A DNA stretch of 64,000 nucleotides from Desulfovibrionaceae bacterium (GCA_019421865.1 JAHZEL010000006.1:1-64000); one strand, 5' to 3'. Positions 1-7,986 are shown, counted from the first letter of the stretch. A program made the numbers and translations. The notes: generated by a model from the sequence alone, not told the origin.

Positions 1-610
1 TGCTGTAATGAAAGATTTCCTTCATGCCCGGCGTGATTTCGGGCAGCATGGCCGTGACGGCGGCGGCGAGGTCGGCGGCGTAGGTGGGGGTACCCACCTG
101 ATCGAACACCACGCCGAGACTTTCGCGTTCACGCCCCAGACGCTGTATGTTTTTCACGAAATTGTCGCCGAATCGTGAATAGAGCCACGAGGTACGCACG
201 ATGACGGAGGTATCGGCCTGTGCAAGCACGGCCTTTTCCCCGGCGCGTTTGGTGCGTCCGTACACGGACATGGGACGGGTCTCGTCTTCTTCCTTATAAG
301 GACGCGGCGATTCTCCGTCGAAGACATAGTCCGTGGAAATCTGAATGATGCGGCGGCCGTACCGGGCCAGAAGCTCCGTACCGAGCCGGTTCACGCGGTC
401 GGCGGCTTCGGCGTCGTCTTCGGCCTTATCCACCGCGTTGTAGGCCGCGCAGTTAATGACGAAGTCGAAGTCCCGTTCCGCAAAGAAGGCAGATACCTTC
501 GCTTCATTCGTGATGTCGAGCTGCGAGCGGCCCGCATACACGGCGCGATCGCCCAGAAGAAGATGAAGTTCCCGGCCGAGCTGCCCGTCCGCTCCCGTGA
601 CTAGAAGCAT
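1..610 (-). CDS. rfbD: dTDP-4-dehydrorhamnose reductase, 3' part cut by window edge
   Basis: Last step of dTDP-L-rhamnose synthesis: NAD(P)H reduction of dTDP-4-keto-L-rhamnose in the cytoplasm, feeding O-antigen or other cell-surface polysaccharide. The reverse strand from ATG at 610 reads MLLVTGADGQLGRELH, a Rossmann TGxxGQLG nucleotide site at residues 5-12. A STDYVFDG segment follows near residue 100 and a YxxxK catalytic pair (VYGRTK) near 120. About 203 residues are present; the C-terminal third lies beyond base 1. The start overlaps the end of rfbC by 10 bases, which implies translational coupling in an rfbA-rfbC-rfbD operon. Family assignment is confident. Confidence 0.93.
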   Translation of the reverse strand, partial: MLLVTGADGQLGRELHLLLGDRAVYAGRSQLDITNEAKVSAFFAERDFDFVINCAAYNAVDKAEDDAEAADRVNRLGTELLARYGRRIIQISTDYVFDGESPRPYKEEDETRPMSVYGRTKRAGEKAVLAQADTSVIVRTSWLYSRFGDNFVKNIQRLGRERESLGVVFDQVGTPTYAADLAAAVTAMLPEITPGMKEIFHYS

Positions 611-1149
611 GAGACAAACTCCGAAAAGTACGGGTGAAGCTTATCCTTGTCCGACGTAAGGGCCCTGGAGAGGTCGATGCTCCAGTCGATGGCAAGCGTG
701 GGATCATCGAAGCGGATGCCGCCTTCCGACTCGCGGCAGTACAGGTTGTCGCACTTGTAGGCGAAGACCGCCGTTTCGCTGAGCACGGAAAAGCCGTGGG
801 CGAAACCGCGGGGGATCAGGAGCTGACGGTTGTTTTCCGCGGAAAGTTCCACGGTCACGTGCCGGCCGTAGGTGGGGGAGGCGCGGCGGAGGTCCACGGC
901 CACGTCGAGCACCGTGCCTTCAAGCACGCGCACAAGCTTGGCCTGAGCGTGTTCTCCTTTCTGGAAATGCAGGCCGCGCACCGTGCCGTACACGGATTTC
1001 GACTGATTGTCCTGCACGAAGTCGTAATGCAGACCGGCCGCCTCGAAGGCTGCTTTGCTGTAGCTTTCAAAGAAATAGCCTCGCTCATCCGTAAAGATGC
1101 GGGGCTCGATTATGAACACGCCTTCGATGGCGGTTTCAATAAAGTGCAT
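601..1149 (-). CDS. rfbC: dTDP-4-dehydrorhamnose 3,5-epimerase
   Basis: Epimerises dTDP-4-keto-6-deoxyglucose at C3 and C5, the third step to dTDP-rhamnose. The 182 residues match the usual length of this cupin family. The catalytic His is seen in RGLHFQ (His61), the Asp of the His-Asp dyad in VAVDLR (about 86), and the substrate-proximal tyrosines in AYKCDNLY (130-137). A GGAGGAGC ribosome site precedes ATG 1149. The start lies inside the end of rfbA (14-base overlap) and the stop inside the start of rfbD, so the three genes form one coupled minus-strand operon. Confidence 0.96.
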   Translation of the reverse strand: MHFIETAIEGVFIIEPRIFTDERGYFFESYSKAAFEAAGLHYDFVQDNQSKSVYGTVRGLHFQKGEHAQAKLVRVLEGTVLDVAVDLRRASPTYGRHVTVELSAENNRQLLIPRGFAHGFSVLSETAVFAYKCDNLYCRESEGGIRFDDPTLAIDWSIDLSRALTSDKDKLHPYFSEFVSCF

Positions 1150-2023
1150 GCTGCTCCTCCAATACCTTCATAAGGTATTCGCGATACGCGCCTTTCTTCA
1201 TACCGTTGATAAGCGTCTCCATCTGCATCTCATCGATGAAGCCCTTACTGAAGGCGATCTCCTCCACACAGGCGATCTTGAGGCCCTGACGCTTCTCGAT
1301 GACCTGCATGAAGTGGGTGGCGTCGGCCAGAGAGTCCGGCGTGCCCGCGTCCAGCCACACGATGCCGCGGCCCATGGGCACCACGCTCATGCGGCCTTCC
1401 CTGAGGTACATGTTGTTGAGATCAGTGATTTCCAGCTCGCCGCGCGCCGAAGGCCGGAGCATGGCGGCCTTTTCGCACACGTCCGGAGGATAGAAATAAA
1501 GACCCACGGAGGCGTAGTTCGACTTCGGATGCGCGGGTTTCTCCTCGATGCTGAGCGCACGGCGGTTCTCGTCGAACTCCACCACGCCGAAGCGCTCGGG
1601 ATCGGAAACATGGTAGGCGAAGATGGTGGCGCGCGTGCCCTCGTTCTGCTTCACGGCGCGCTGATAGAGCTTCATCTGATGGCCCATGTAGAAGATGTTG
1701 TCGCCGAGGATGAGGCATACATCGTCGCCGTTTGCGAAGTCCGCGCCCAGCGTAAAGGCTTCGGCAATGCCCTTCGGTTCCGGCTGAACCTTGTAGGAGA
1801 GCTTCAGGCCGAGCTGTGAGCCGTCGCCGAGAAGGCGCTCGATGTTGGGCGTATCCTGCGGCGTGGATATGATGAGAATTTCGCGGATGTCGAACAGCAT
1901 CAGCGTGGACAGCGGATAATAGATCATCGGCTTGTCGTACACCGGAAGAAGCTGTTTCGACGTGATCTTTGTGAGCGGATACAGCCTGGTTCCGCTGCCG
2001 CCCGCAAGAAGTATGCCTTTCAT
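1136..2023 (-). CDS. rfbA: Glucose-1-phosphate thymidylyltransferase
   Basis: Makes dTDP-glucose from glucose-1-phosphate and dTTP, the first committed step to dTDP-rhamnose. The 295 residues are the standard length. The signature GGSGTRLYPLT begins at residue 8 and is followed by KQLLPVYDKPMIYYPLS. Later family motifs are LGDNIFY and the WLDAGT segment near residue 224. The ribosome site AAGGAGACGGC and the ATG sit inside the last codons of the recombinase relic: that relic's TGA overlaps this ATG. Translation may therefore have been coupled to the upstream gene. rfbB is not in the window and could lie past rfbD. Confidence 0.97.
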   Translation of the reverse strand: MKGILLAGGSGTRLYPLTKITSKQLLPVYDKPMIYYPLSTLMLFDIREILIISTPQDTPNIERLLGDGSQLGLKLSYKVQPEPKGIAEAFTLGADFANGDDVCLILGDNIFYMGHQMKLYQRAVKQNEGTRATIFAYHVSDPERFGVVEFDENRRALSIEEKPAHPKSNYASVGLYFYPPDVCEKAAMLRPSARGELEITDLNNMYLREGRMSVVPMGRGIVWLDAGTPDSLADATHFMQVIEKRQGLKIACVEEIAFSKGFIDEMQMETLINGMKKGAYREYLMKVLEEQHALY

Positions 2024-2894
2024 GCCGTCTCCTTGTTCACTTTCGTATGATTCTGAACCAGAGCCAGTGTCTGAGGCATGTAGTGCCCCATGATGCTGCG
2101 TAATTCGCTTTGTCTGATGCCCATGTTCACAAGAAATCCGGCGAAGCTATGACGGAGATCCTGAATGCGCAGGTCCGGGCGCCCCAGCCGGGTACGCAGC
2201 AGAGTCCAAATATAGGTTAGAGAAGAGAGGCGCTTGCCGCTTGAGGAAAAGAAGAGCCAAGGAATTCCTCCTGGTGGGGAAGCGTTCGAATAAGCTTTAT
2301 GGCTTCGCTGTTGAGAGGAATGAGGCGCCGCCGATGGGTGAAGGCTCCGGAGGTGGCAAGAATACCACGCTGCAGATCTACGTTTTCCCATCGAGCATTG
2401 AGAATTTCCGACTTGTTGGCGCCGGTAAGCAGAATAAGATGAATGGCTCGAGCTCCTGGACGATGGTGGTATTCTTCCAAAAGGTGGACCAGCTTCAGCG
2501 TTTCTTCTGAGGAGAGAATCAGTGGAGAGCGTAAGGAGTTTTTTCTGGGGTAGGATGCGTGTCTGAAGGCTTCGTCAGATGCGAGTATATTCCAGCGACA
2601 TGCACAGTTAAGCATATACTTGACCAGCCAGAACATACGATAGCAGGACGCGTGGGACAGCCCTGATAGTTCCAGCTCGGCCATCCAGTCCGTTAATGTG
2701 TTTTCTGAGATATCATTCAGAGGCTGGCAGGAAAGATAGGGCAGAACATACGAGGTCAGATAACGTTTGTCTGTTTTCCAGCTGCGTTTGTGTTCCCGTA
2801 CAAAGGGGATATAGTGATCTCTGGCAAAATCGCCGAACAGCAGCGACGTATCTGCCGATGCAGGAGTAGGCATGGAAAAAGAGTCTCCTGTCAT
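2020..2894 (-). pseudogene. Tyrosine recombinase (phage-integrase family), frameshifted and active-site deficient
   Basis: Two overlapping minus-strand frames together give one tyrosine-recombinase-like protein. The first, from ATG 2894 (AGAGGA ribosome site), supplies the N-terminal SAM-like domain (FARDHYIPFVREHKRSW) and the start of the catalytic domain (HLILLTGANKSEILNARW), and stops at 2217. A shift of one base near 2245-2256, in a TCTTCTTTTCC run, leads into the second frame (SSSGKRLSSLTYIW, then LRIQDLRHSF and SIMGHYMPQTL), which ends at 2020. Catalytic positions are damaged: the first Arg of TGxRxSE is Asn, the HxLR His is Gln, and no Tyr stands at the nucleophile position (LALVQNH). 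Its stop overlaps the rfbA start. I read it as a relic; a catalytically dead DNA-binding role is possible but unproven. Confidence 0.8.
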
Positions 2895-2910
2895 GATGTC
2901 CTCTGATAAT

Positions 2911-2940
2911 GGTGTCAAAAAAGTGTACTTTTCTGACACC
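2911..2940. repeat. 30-bp palindrome, copy A
   Basis: A near-perfect palindrome: two 14-bp arms beginning GGTGTCA and ending AAAAGT match at 13 of 14 positions around a GT centre. It lies 17 bp upstream of the recombinase relic start. Positions 2918-2938 recur perfectly, inverted, at 3031-3051. The size and symmetry resemble the core sites of tyrosine recombinases (dif or lox type), or an operator for a dimeric regulator. The function is inferred only. Confidence 0.75.
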
Positions 2941-3028
2941 TTATAAAATATATTTTGCAGGCGTCTTATATAGCAAAAATCATCAAAAATTTCCACTCAA
3001 AAAACGAATTAAATTCCAATCACTTTCT

Positions 3029-3058
3029 CCTGTCAGAAAAGTACACTTTTTCGACACG
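3029..3058. repeat. 30-bp palindrome, copy B (inverted relative to copy A)
   Basis: Matches the reverse complement of the 2911-2940 element at 26 of 30 positions, including 21 consecutive bases (3031-3051). The two copies face each other across about 90 bp of AT-rich DNA. That segment could invert if a recombinase acted on the sites, or the pair could form a cruciform. It holds only a weak promoter candidate toward the recombinase relic (TATATA preceded by TG), so a promoter role is speculative. Confidence 0.72.
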
Positions 3059-3254
3059 TTATAGGAATATTTTTCTATTTTTACATATTTTTGTATATAA
3101 TCTGTTATGAATAAAAGACTTTTATTTCAATATATTTTTGTTTTTTTGGCCGATATTGGCGTGTCGTTTTCGTGAAAATCAGGATTTGTTTTATTTTTAG
3201 AAGTAGAGATAAAAAAAGCGCCGTATCGACGGCCCGGACGTTGGGGCGGGGAGC
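3059..3254. other. AT-rich non-coding stretch
   Basis: About 200 bp of strongly AT-rich DNA between the palindromes and the rlpA relic. I see no credible coding frame. A TATAAT sits at 3096-3101 without a convincing -35 partner. The composition contrasts with the GC-rich genes on either side and fits non-selected or foreign DNA. Confidence 0.5.
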
Positions 3255-3605
3255 TTATTCTGCAATGACAAAAGATCGCAGTATCAGCGGATTAATTTTC
3301 GAGACTCCCGTTCCGTGAGCAAGCGGGAAGGATAAGGCAGCGCTGAACAGCATAGAGATCATTGTCGCTTTGGTGGATATGCGGCTGCCATAGCCCAGTC
3401 GGCAAAGATACCGGGTAGGCCCTCGCTACTGAAAAGCCTGTCTGCAGGTGGAACAGGAAAAGTATATCCCGTCTGCATGAGAACGAAAGATTCGTGTCCG
3501 GCGAACCGGGGTTGGTACCACACATAATATATTGGGGACTGTGTTACGCGGTACGGAATAAAGCAAGAAGACGGTTACCTGCAGAGACCGCCTTCATGAC
3601 ATCAA
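3255..3605 (-). pseudogene. Decayed duplicate of the rlpA 3' end (SPOR domain region)
   Basis: Base by base this stretch follows the 3' end of the intact rlpA at 9901 onward. Both begin TTATTCTGCAATGAC at the stop codon and share the following blocks in order (AAAGATCGC, CTCCCGTTCC, AAGCGGGAA or GAGCGGGAA, TGAGATC or AGAGATC, GATGCGGC, GTCGGCAA, TCTGxAxGT). Many substitutions, a one-base deletion after the 15th base and a loss of about 15 bases near 3404 break the frame. Similarity is clear to about 3510. It seems to resume at 3541-3605 after a larger deletion (TTACGCG, AGAAG, CCGCC, CATG). No product is expected. Its direct-repeat relation to intact rlpA is discussed in the findings. Confidence 0.8.
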
Positions 3606-3638
3606 AACGCCCGGCGAACGATGTCCGCCGGGCGTTTT
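3604..3638 (-). terminator. Bidirectional Rho-independent terminator
   Basis: The stem CGCCCGGCG / CGCCGGGCG with a 9-base loop is flanked by AAAA on the left and TTTT on the right, so it can work in either direction. It most likely ends the ASST-family transcript coming from 5142. Confidence 0.8.
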
Positions 3639-3753
3639 CAATGAGGTCAGGAGGGAGCTATGTTGAACTATTGCCTTGTCCGATATCTCTGCCAAAGGTG
3701 CACGAAGTACAGCCGTGGTGAAGTATCAGGCGACAATTTATGACAAATACTTT

Positions 3754-5142
3754 TTAATTCGTTTCAGGATTTTCGCGGTAGGCGATGGGCTGAGGCCAGG
3801 CGTTTTCCTTGGCGCGGGCATAGCCGGACTTGAAGGGCTCCATTTCCCACAGGCGCACGATGGACGGATCGATCGGCACGCCGTGAGAGAGATCCTTGCC
3901 CTGGAAGGCGGGATAGTCCTTGGCATAGCGGTAGACGCGGTGAATCATGTTCTTCATGTGGCCTTCCTTGATGATGTGGGAGGTGGTGCTGTAGAGCACG
4001 TCGGTATCATCAAGGTAGTTCACGGTGCGACCGTCCTGCAGCCAGGGGCAGACGAATTCCCACACCACGCGGGGCTGAGGTCCGGGAGTGACTTCAAAAA
4101 TCTGGCCGGAGCCGGTGGAGCAGATGAGGGTGTTGCCGTTGGGCAGACGCTGCACGGAGCTCTGGTAGGGAGAGGTGAAGTTCTGCGGGTTGTGGGACTC
4201 GTAGGACCACACGATCTGACCGGTTTCAATGTCCACTTCCAGAGCGCGGGAACGGTTGCCCTTGGGACGGAACCAGCCGTTGTCGTGAATCAGAATATGC
4301 TTGCCTTCGTTGATGAAGGTGCCGCAGTGGGGGCCGAAGAGCTGCTGATCTCCGTCGTCCAGCCAGCCGGGCTTGCGGCCGCGCAGATGGGTGGAGGGGT
4401 TGCCCCAGCGGTAGATGAGCTTGCCGGTCTTGCGGTCCACGATGACGAACTCACCGAAGTTGCGGCAGGTCATGCACACGCGGTCATGGATGGGGTCGTA
4501 GTCCACGGCGTTGAAGTGCACCCAGTCCACGGTGGAGAAGTAGTGGGCCGCCGGAGGCAGGATGTAGTTCAGGTTGAATTCGTCGGGGGCGTCGCCCACG
4601 TGATCCCACAGATGCCATTCCCAGACAACGTTGTTGTCCTTGTCGATTTCCATCAGATAGTCGAGGAACAGGCCCTTGTGCTGCTTGCCTTCGAACCATT
4701 CGCCGTCTTCGGGAAGGGTGCCGGGAATGCGGCCCTTGGCATAGGCTTCCTCGTTGCTCTTCTTTTCGAGGCAGATGACGATGGTGTTGCCGTTGGGCAT
4801 GGGGCAGAAGGCATGAGAGAGCACCTGCTGGGTCTCATGGTCGTTCTTGATGTAGCGCTGGAGCAGATTGCCGTCCCAGTCGTAGCGTTCAAAGCCGCCC
4901 GTGGTGCCGGCAAAGAGCACGGCCTGATTGGGCACGCGGATGCCGCGAACAAGGTCGCCGTTGGGCATGAGGTGAGCGAAGAGGCCGGGGAAGTAGTCGG
5001 TCTTCCAGGTGTGGACGATTTCACCTTCCATATTGATGAGGTGGGTCTCGTTCCTGAAGTAGGGGCTGAACAAGTTATAACCTTCGCAAACCAGTTCCTT
5101 GTCGTAGCGATGAACACCGGTGGGAATGCCGTGTATGGCCAT
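3754..5142 (-). CDS. Arylsulfotransferase (ASST)-family protein 1, no signal peptide
   Basis: A 462-residue beta-propeller protein of the arylsulfate sulfotransferase family. Characterised members transfer a sulfuryl group from an aryl sulfate to a phenol in the periplasm. Family-like segments are WVHFNAVDYD (207-216), GPHCGTF (270-276), the HDNGW motif (286-290), SRALEVDIETG (298-308) and VQRLPNGNTLI (330-340). Repeated WEW, WSY and WEF strands fit propeller blades. There is no signal peptide (start MAIHGIPTGVHRYD), so a cytoplasmic location is inferred. The nucleophilic His known in the E. coli enzyme cannot be placed with confidence, so sulfotransfer activity is unproven. The gene has its own sigma-54 promoter and faces the SDR/DASS operon. 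A distant paralogue lies at 51603-53051. Confidence 0.82.
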   Translation of the reverse strand: MAIHGIPTGVHRYDKELVCEGYNLFSPYFRNETHLINMEGEIVHTWKTDYFPGLFAHLMPNGDLVRGIRVPNQAVLFAGTTGGFERYDWDGNLLQRYIKNDHETQQVLSHAFCPMPNGNTIVICLEKKSNEEAYAKGRIPGTLPEDGEWFEGKQHKGLFLDYLMEIDKDNNVVWEWHLWDHVGDAPDEFNLNYILPPAAHYFSTVDWVHFNAVDYDPIHDRVCMTCRNFGEFVIVDRKTGKLIYRWGNPSTHLRGRKPGWLDDGDQQLFGPHCGTFINEGKHILIHDNGWFRPKGNRSRALEVDIETGQIVWSYESHNPQNFTSPYQSSVQRLPNGNTLICSTGSGQIFEVTPGPQPRVVWEFVCPWLQDGRTVNYLDDTDVLYSTTSHIIKEGHMKNMIHRVYRYAKDYPAFQGKDLSHGVPIDPSIVRLWEMEPFKSGYARAKENAWPQPIAYRENPETN

Positions 5143-5210
5143 GATGCGCTCCTTGGATGGGTTTTGGAATCTCCGTGTCGGGAGGTTCCGGCGTGATATG
5201 TCTTCTATAA

Positions 5211-5226
5211 AGCAAAATGCGTGCCA
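5211..5226 (-). promoter_or_regulatory. Sigma-54 (-24/-12) promoter of ASST-family gene 1
   Basis: The reverse strand reads TGGCACGCATTTTGCT. This matches the sigma-54 consensus TGGCACGNNNNTTGCW completely and has the obligatory GG-N10-GC spacing. It lies about 70 bases upstream of ATG 5142 and points at that gene. An activator of the matching class is encoded at 8191-9885. Confidence 0.9.
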
Positions 5227-5288
5227 CTTTTGAATATGTAGTTAAATCAGATGAATATAATAATTTTAAAAAATATCGTTCATGACTT

Positions 5289-5494
5289 AAAATGGTAGAA
5301 AATAATAAAAAAGAGAGAAAATATGCCAAAAAATGGTATTTTTGATAAATCGAATGGAAGCTTGATAAAAATAGAATTTTTATTGTTTGTGCCGAGTTAT
5401 GCGATTTGAGAGCTGTGCCAAAAAGAGGAAGCCAGAGTCATTATTTTATCGTGTTAAATCACAAAAAATGGTATTTACGCTGAAAAGGTATTTC
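5289..5494. promoter_or_regulatory. Four repeated AAAATGGTATTT-like motifs, candidate activator binding sites
   Basis: Between the two divergent sigma-54 promoters are four related motifs: AAAATGGTAGAA near 5289-5300, AAAATGGTATTT near 5330-5341, the same near 5465-5476, and AAAAGGTATTT near 5483-5493. The best copies are palindromic (AAAT-GGT-ATTT). Two lie about 75-120 bp upstream of the left promoter and two about 45-65 bp upstream of the right one. This is where enhancer sites of sigma-54 activators are expected. Binding is inferred. Confidence 0.6.
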
Positions 5495-5527
5495 ATTTAA
5501 CTTGTTGATTTTTCAGTTTTTCACAAG

Positions 5528-5544
5528 TTGGCATGGAAAATGCT
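5528..5544 (+). promoter_or_regulatory. Sigma-54 (-24/-12) promoter of the SDR/DASS operon
   Basis: TTGGCATGGAAAATGCT matches the TTGGCACGRNNNTTGCW consensus at all but two informative bases and keeps the exact GG-N10-GC spacing (GG 5530-5531, GC 5542-5543). It is about 90 bases upstream of the SDR start at 5636. Together with the promoter at 5211-5226 it makes a divergent sigma-54 control region. Confidence 0.85.
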
Positions 5545-5635
5545 TATCTGCCGGTATCGTTCTTATGCCCGGAAACATTCTGTCTGTTCCGGCTTTTCTT
5601 AAGAGAAGAGCATGGAGGACGGCAAAGGAGATACC

Positions 5636-6376
5636 ATGAACGGACAAGGGTTATCAGGAAAGAAGGCGCTGGTCACAGGCGCGGGGCGCGGTCTTGGGAG
5701 AGCCATTGCGCTCACGCTGGCCTCGCGGGGTGCGGATGTCGCCTGCTGGGACATCAATGCGGAAGGCGTGGAGGAGACCGCCCGGCTGATTCGCGAAAAG
5801 GGACGCAACGCCGTGAGCCGGGTGATGGACATCACCAGAACTGCGGACATCCCCGCGGCCGTGGATGAAGCGGCCGCCGGACTCGGCGGTCTCGATATTC
5901 TGGTGAACAATGCGGGCGTCAATCGCCCTGTTCCCGCGCTGGAAGTGACGGAAGAGTGCTGGGACAGCATTCTGAGCGTCAATCTCAAGGCTCCGTTCTT
6001 CATCGCGCAGGCCGTGGTGAAGCACATGACCCGCGGCGGACGCATCATCAACATTACTTCCAGCCTTTCCACCAACGTGCTGGATATGCGCGTTCCCTAT
6101 CAGTCGAGCAAGGGCGGCATCAACGTGCTCACCCGTGCGCTTGCCCTGGAGTGGGCGCCGCTCGGCATCACCGTCAATGCGGTCGGACCGGCCATCGTGG
6201 CTACGGAAATGACCAGAGCCATGGGCTCCAGCTCCTCGGTGCATCCCAAGATGCTTCTCGGCCGTCTCGTGCAGCCGGAAGAGATAGGTGCCGCCGTGGC
6301 CTTCCTGGCCTCCGATGAGGCCGCCATGATTACAGGTCAGGCTCTGTTCGTGGACGAAGGCTGGAGCATTCACTGA
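5636..6376 (+). CDS. SDR-family NAD(P)-dependent oxidoreductase
   Basis: A classical short-chain dehydrogenase/reductase of 246 residues that should oxidise or reduce a hydroxyl/keto group on an unidentified substrate in the cytoplasm. The cofactor site TGAGRGLG is at 14-21 and NNAG at 91-94. The catalytic Ser143 lies in ITSSLS, and the Tyr155/Lys159 pair in YQSSK. An Asp in the WDIN loop (residue 39) favours NAD over NADP. ATG 5636 was chosen over ATG 5612 because AAGGAG stands six bases upstream of it. It is the first gene after the sigma-54 promoter and is followed 115 bases later by the DASS transporter, so the two are probably co-transcribed. Which alcohol it acts on is unknown; a product of the transporter's cargo is the simplest guess. 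Confidence 0.9.
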   Translation: MNGQGLSGKKALVTGAGRGLGRAIALTLASRGADVACWDINAEGVEETARLIREKGRNAVSRVMDITRTADIPAAVDEAAAGLGGLDILVNNAGVNRPVPALEVTEECWDSILSVNLKAPFFIAQAVVKHMTRGGRIINITSSLSTNVLDMRVPYQSSKGGINVLTRALALEWAPLGITVNAVGPAIVATEMTRAMGSSSSVHPKMLLGRLVQPEEIGAAVAFLASDEAAMITGQALFVDEGWSIH

Positions 6377-6491
6377 GTCTGCAGCATTCCTTTTCCCGGC
6401 GCTGTCCGGAAAGGTCCGGACGCACGGCTTCCCCGCTGTCACTTCCGCGAATGCGGGATACCGACGAGAAATTTCTGATTGGAGAACATAC

Positions 6492-7922
6492 ATGTCCGAG
6501 CAAGCCGAACTCATCACTCCCATCCCCTTTTCCCCGAAACGGGCAATGAAACTGCTGGCTGCGGTTGTCGCCTACTTCGCCATTGCCTACGGTTTCGGTC
6601 CCGTTGAAGGGCTTTCTCAGCAGGGGCAGAGCTCCATTGCCCTCATGGTGGCGGCCGTCATCATCTGGGTGACCGACGCGCTTCCTCTGGCCGTCGCGGC
6701 CATTCTCATGACCATGCTTCAGCCCCTGTCCGGGGCGGCTCCGTTCAATAAGGCTCTCGCCAACTTCGCCAACCCCATCGTCTTCTTCTGCTTCGGCATG
6801 TTCTGCGTCACGTTCGCCTTCACCCGTTCAGGTTTTTCCGATCGTGTCGCGCTCTGGATTTCCCGTCTGGCAGGCGGCAATCCTTCCCGCCTGCTTCTGT
6901 GCTTCATCGCCGGCGGTACCATTCTTTCCGCCTTCATGGCCGACGTGCCCGTAGTCGTCATGCTTGCTCCCATCGCCCTCAAGGTTGTGGAGCAGAACAA
7001 ATGTCAGGCCAACGGCAGCAACTTTGCCCGCGCCATCATGATCGGTCTGCCTATCGGCGTGCTCATGGGCGGCATCGCCACGCCTACCGGCGCCTCCATG
7101 AACATTCTTACCATGCAGTTTTTGCGCGACATGGCCGGTGTGGACATGTCGTTCCTGCAGTGGGCAGCCATCGGCGTGCCTGTCGTCATCGTGCTCATTC
7201 CCGTGGTCTGGTTCATTCTTCTCAAGCTGTTCCCGCTGGAACTGGACTATCTTGAAGGTACGGAGTGCTTTGAGGATGCCTGGAAGGATCTCGGCCCCAT
7301 GAGCACGGATGAAAAGAAGTTCATGATCTTCATGCTCGTGAACATCGTGCTGTGGTGCACCGACAGCATCCATCACATTCCGCTGCCCGTGCTTGCCGTC
7401 ATCGGCGGCGCGGCGCTGTTCGTGCCCGGCATCGACCTCATCGACTGGAAGTACGCCGGTCCCCGCATGGGCTGGAGCATCCTCATGCTCATCGGCGGCG
7501 CCTGCTCGCTCAGCATGTCCCTGTGGGAAAGCGGCGCTGCCGCCTGGATGGGCAATACGCTGCTCGGCGGACTGCTCGACCTGCCTACCTGGCTGCTCAT
7601 GCTCATCATCGGCTTCTTCGCCATGTGGATCCATCTGCTTGTCACCAACTCCACGGCCATCATCGCCGTGTTCATGCCCATGATCATTGCACTCGCGCAG
7701 AGCAAGGGCATCAATCCCGTGGTGCTGGCGCTGCCTCTGGGCTTCCTGGCTTCCGCCTCGCTCGTGCTGGTTATCGACGCCGTGCAGCTCGTGACCTATC
7801 AGTACGGATACTACTCCATGAAGGACTGGTTGAAGGTCGGTGTGACCATTTCCTTTGTCTGGATTCCCCTGTGCGTAGCCAGCGTGCTGTTCATCGGCGG
7901 CGGCGTGCTCGGACTGTACTGA
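6492..7922 (+). CDS. DASS-family (SLC13) sodium/anion symporter
   Basis: An inner-membrane transporter of 476 residues with about 11-12 hydrophobic segments, in the divalent anion:Na+ symporter family (di- and tricarboxylates, sulfate, related anions). The two SNT-like substrate/sodium motifs typical of the family appear as TPTGASMN in the first half and LLVTNSTAIIAVFMP in the second. ATG 6492 is preceded by TTGGAGAACATAC. It follows the SDR gene and ends at a strong terminator. The cargo cannot be read from sequence. The linked ASST-family and SDR genes suggest an organic anion, perhaps sulfur-containing, rather than a TCA-cycle acid. Confidence 0.88.
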   Translation: MSEQAELITPIPFSPKRAMKLLAAVVAYFAIAYGFGPVEGLSQQGQSSIALMVAAVIIWVTDALPLAVAAILMTMLQPLSGAAPFNKALANFANPIVFFCFGMFCVTFAFTRSGFSDRVALWISRLAGGNPSRLLLCFIAGGTILSAFMADVPVVVMLAPIALKVVEQNKCQANGSNFARAIMIGLPIGVLMGGIATPTGASMNILTMQFLRDMAGVDMSFLQWAAIGVPVVIVLIPVVWFILLKLFPLELDYLEGTECFEDAWKDLGPMSTDEKKFMIFMLVNIVLWCTDSIHHIPLPVLAVIGGAALFVPGIDLIDWKYAGPRMGWSILMLIGGACSLSMSLWESGAAAWMGNTLLGGLLDLPTWLLMLIIGFFAMWIHLLVTNSTAIIAVFMPMIIALAQSKGINPVVLALPLGFLASASLVLVIDAVQLVTYQYGYYSMKDWLKVGVTISFVWIPLCVASVLFIGGGVLGLY

Positions 7923-7948
7923 TTCTGCCGGGCTGACGGCCTGATGAT

Positions 7949-7986
7949 AGAGGCCCGCGTCGCTTTCGAACGACGCGGGCCTCTTT
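7949..7986 (+). terminator. Rho-independent terminator
   Basis: A 14-bp stem AGAGGCCCGCGTCG / CGACGCGGGCCTCT followed by TTTT, 27 bases after the DASS stop. It ends the SDR/DASS operon. About 200 bases of unassigned DNA follow before the end of the convergent activator gene. Confidence 0.9.

Noticed and set aside
3660..3743. 27-codon frame with a good AGGAGGGAGCT ribosome site and a CxxC
   Set aside because: It lies in decayed DNA next to the rlpA relic, has no promoter or recognisable homology, and is too short to support alone.
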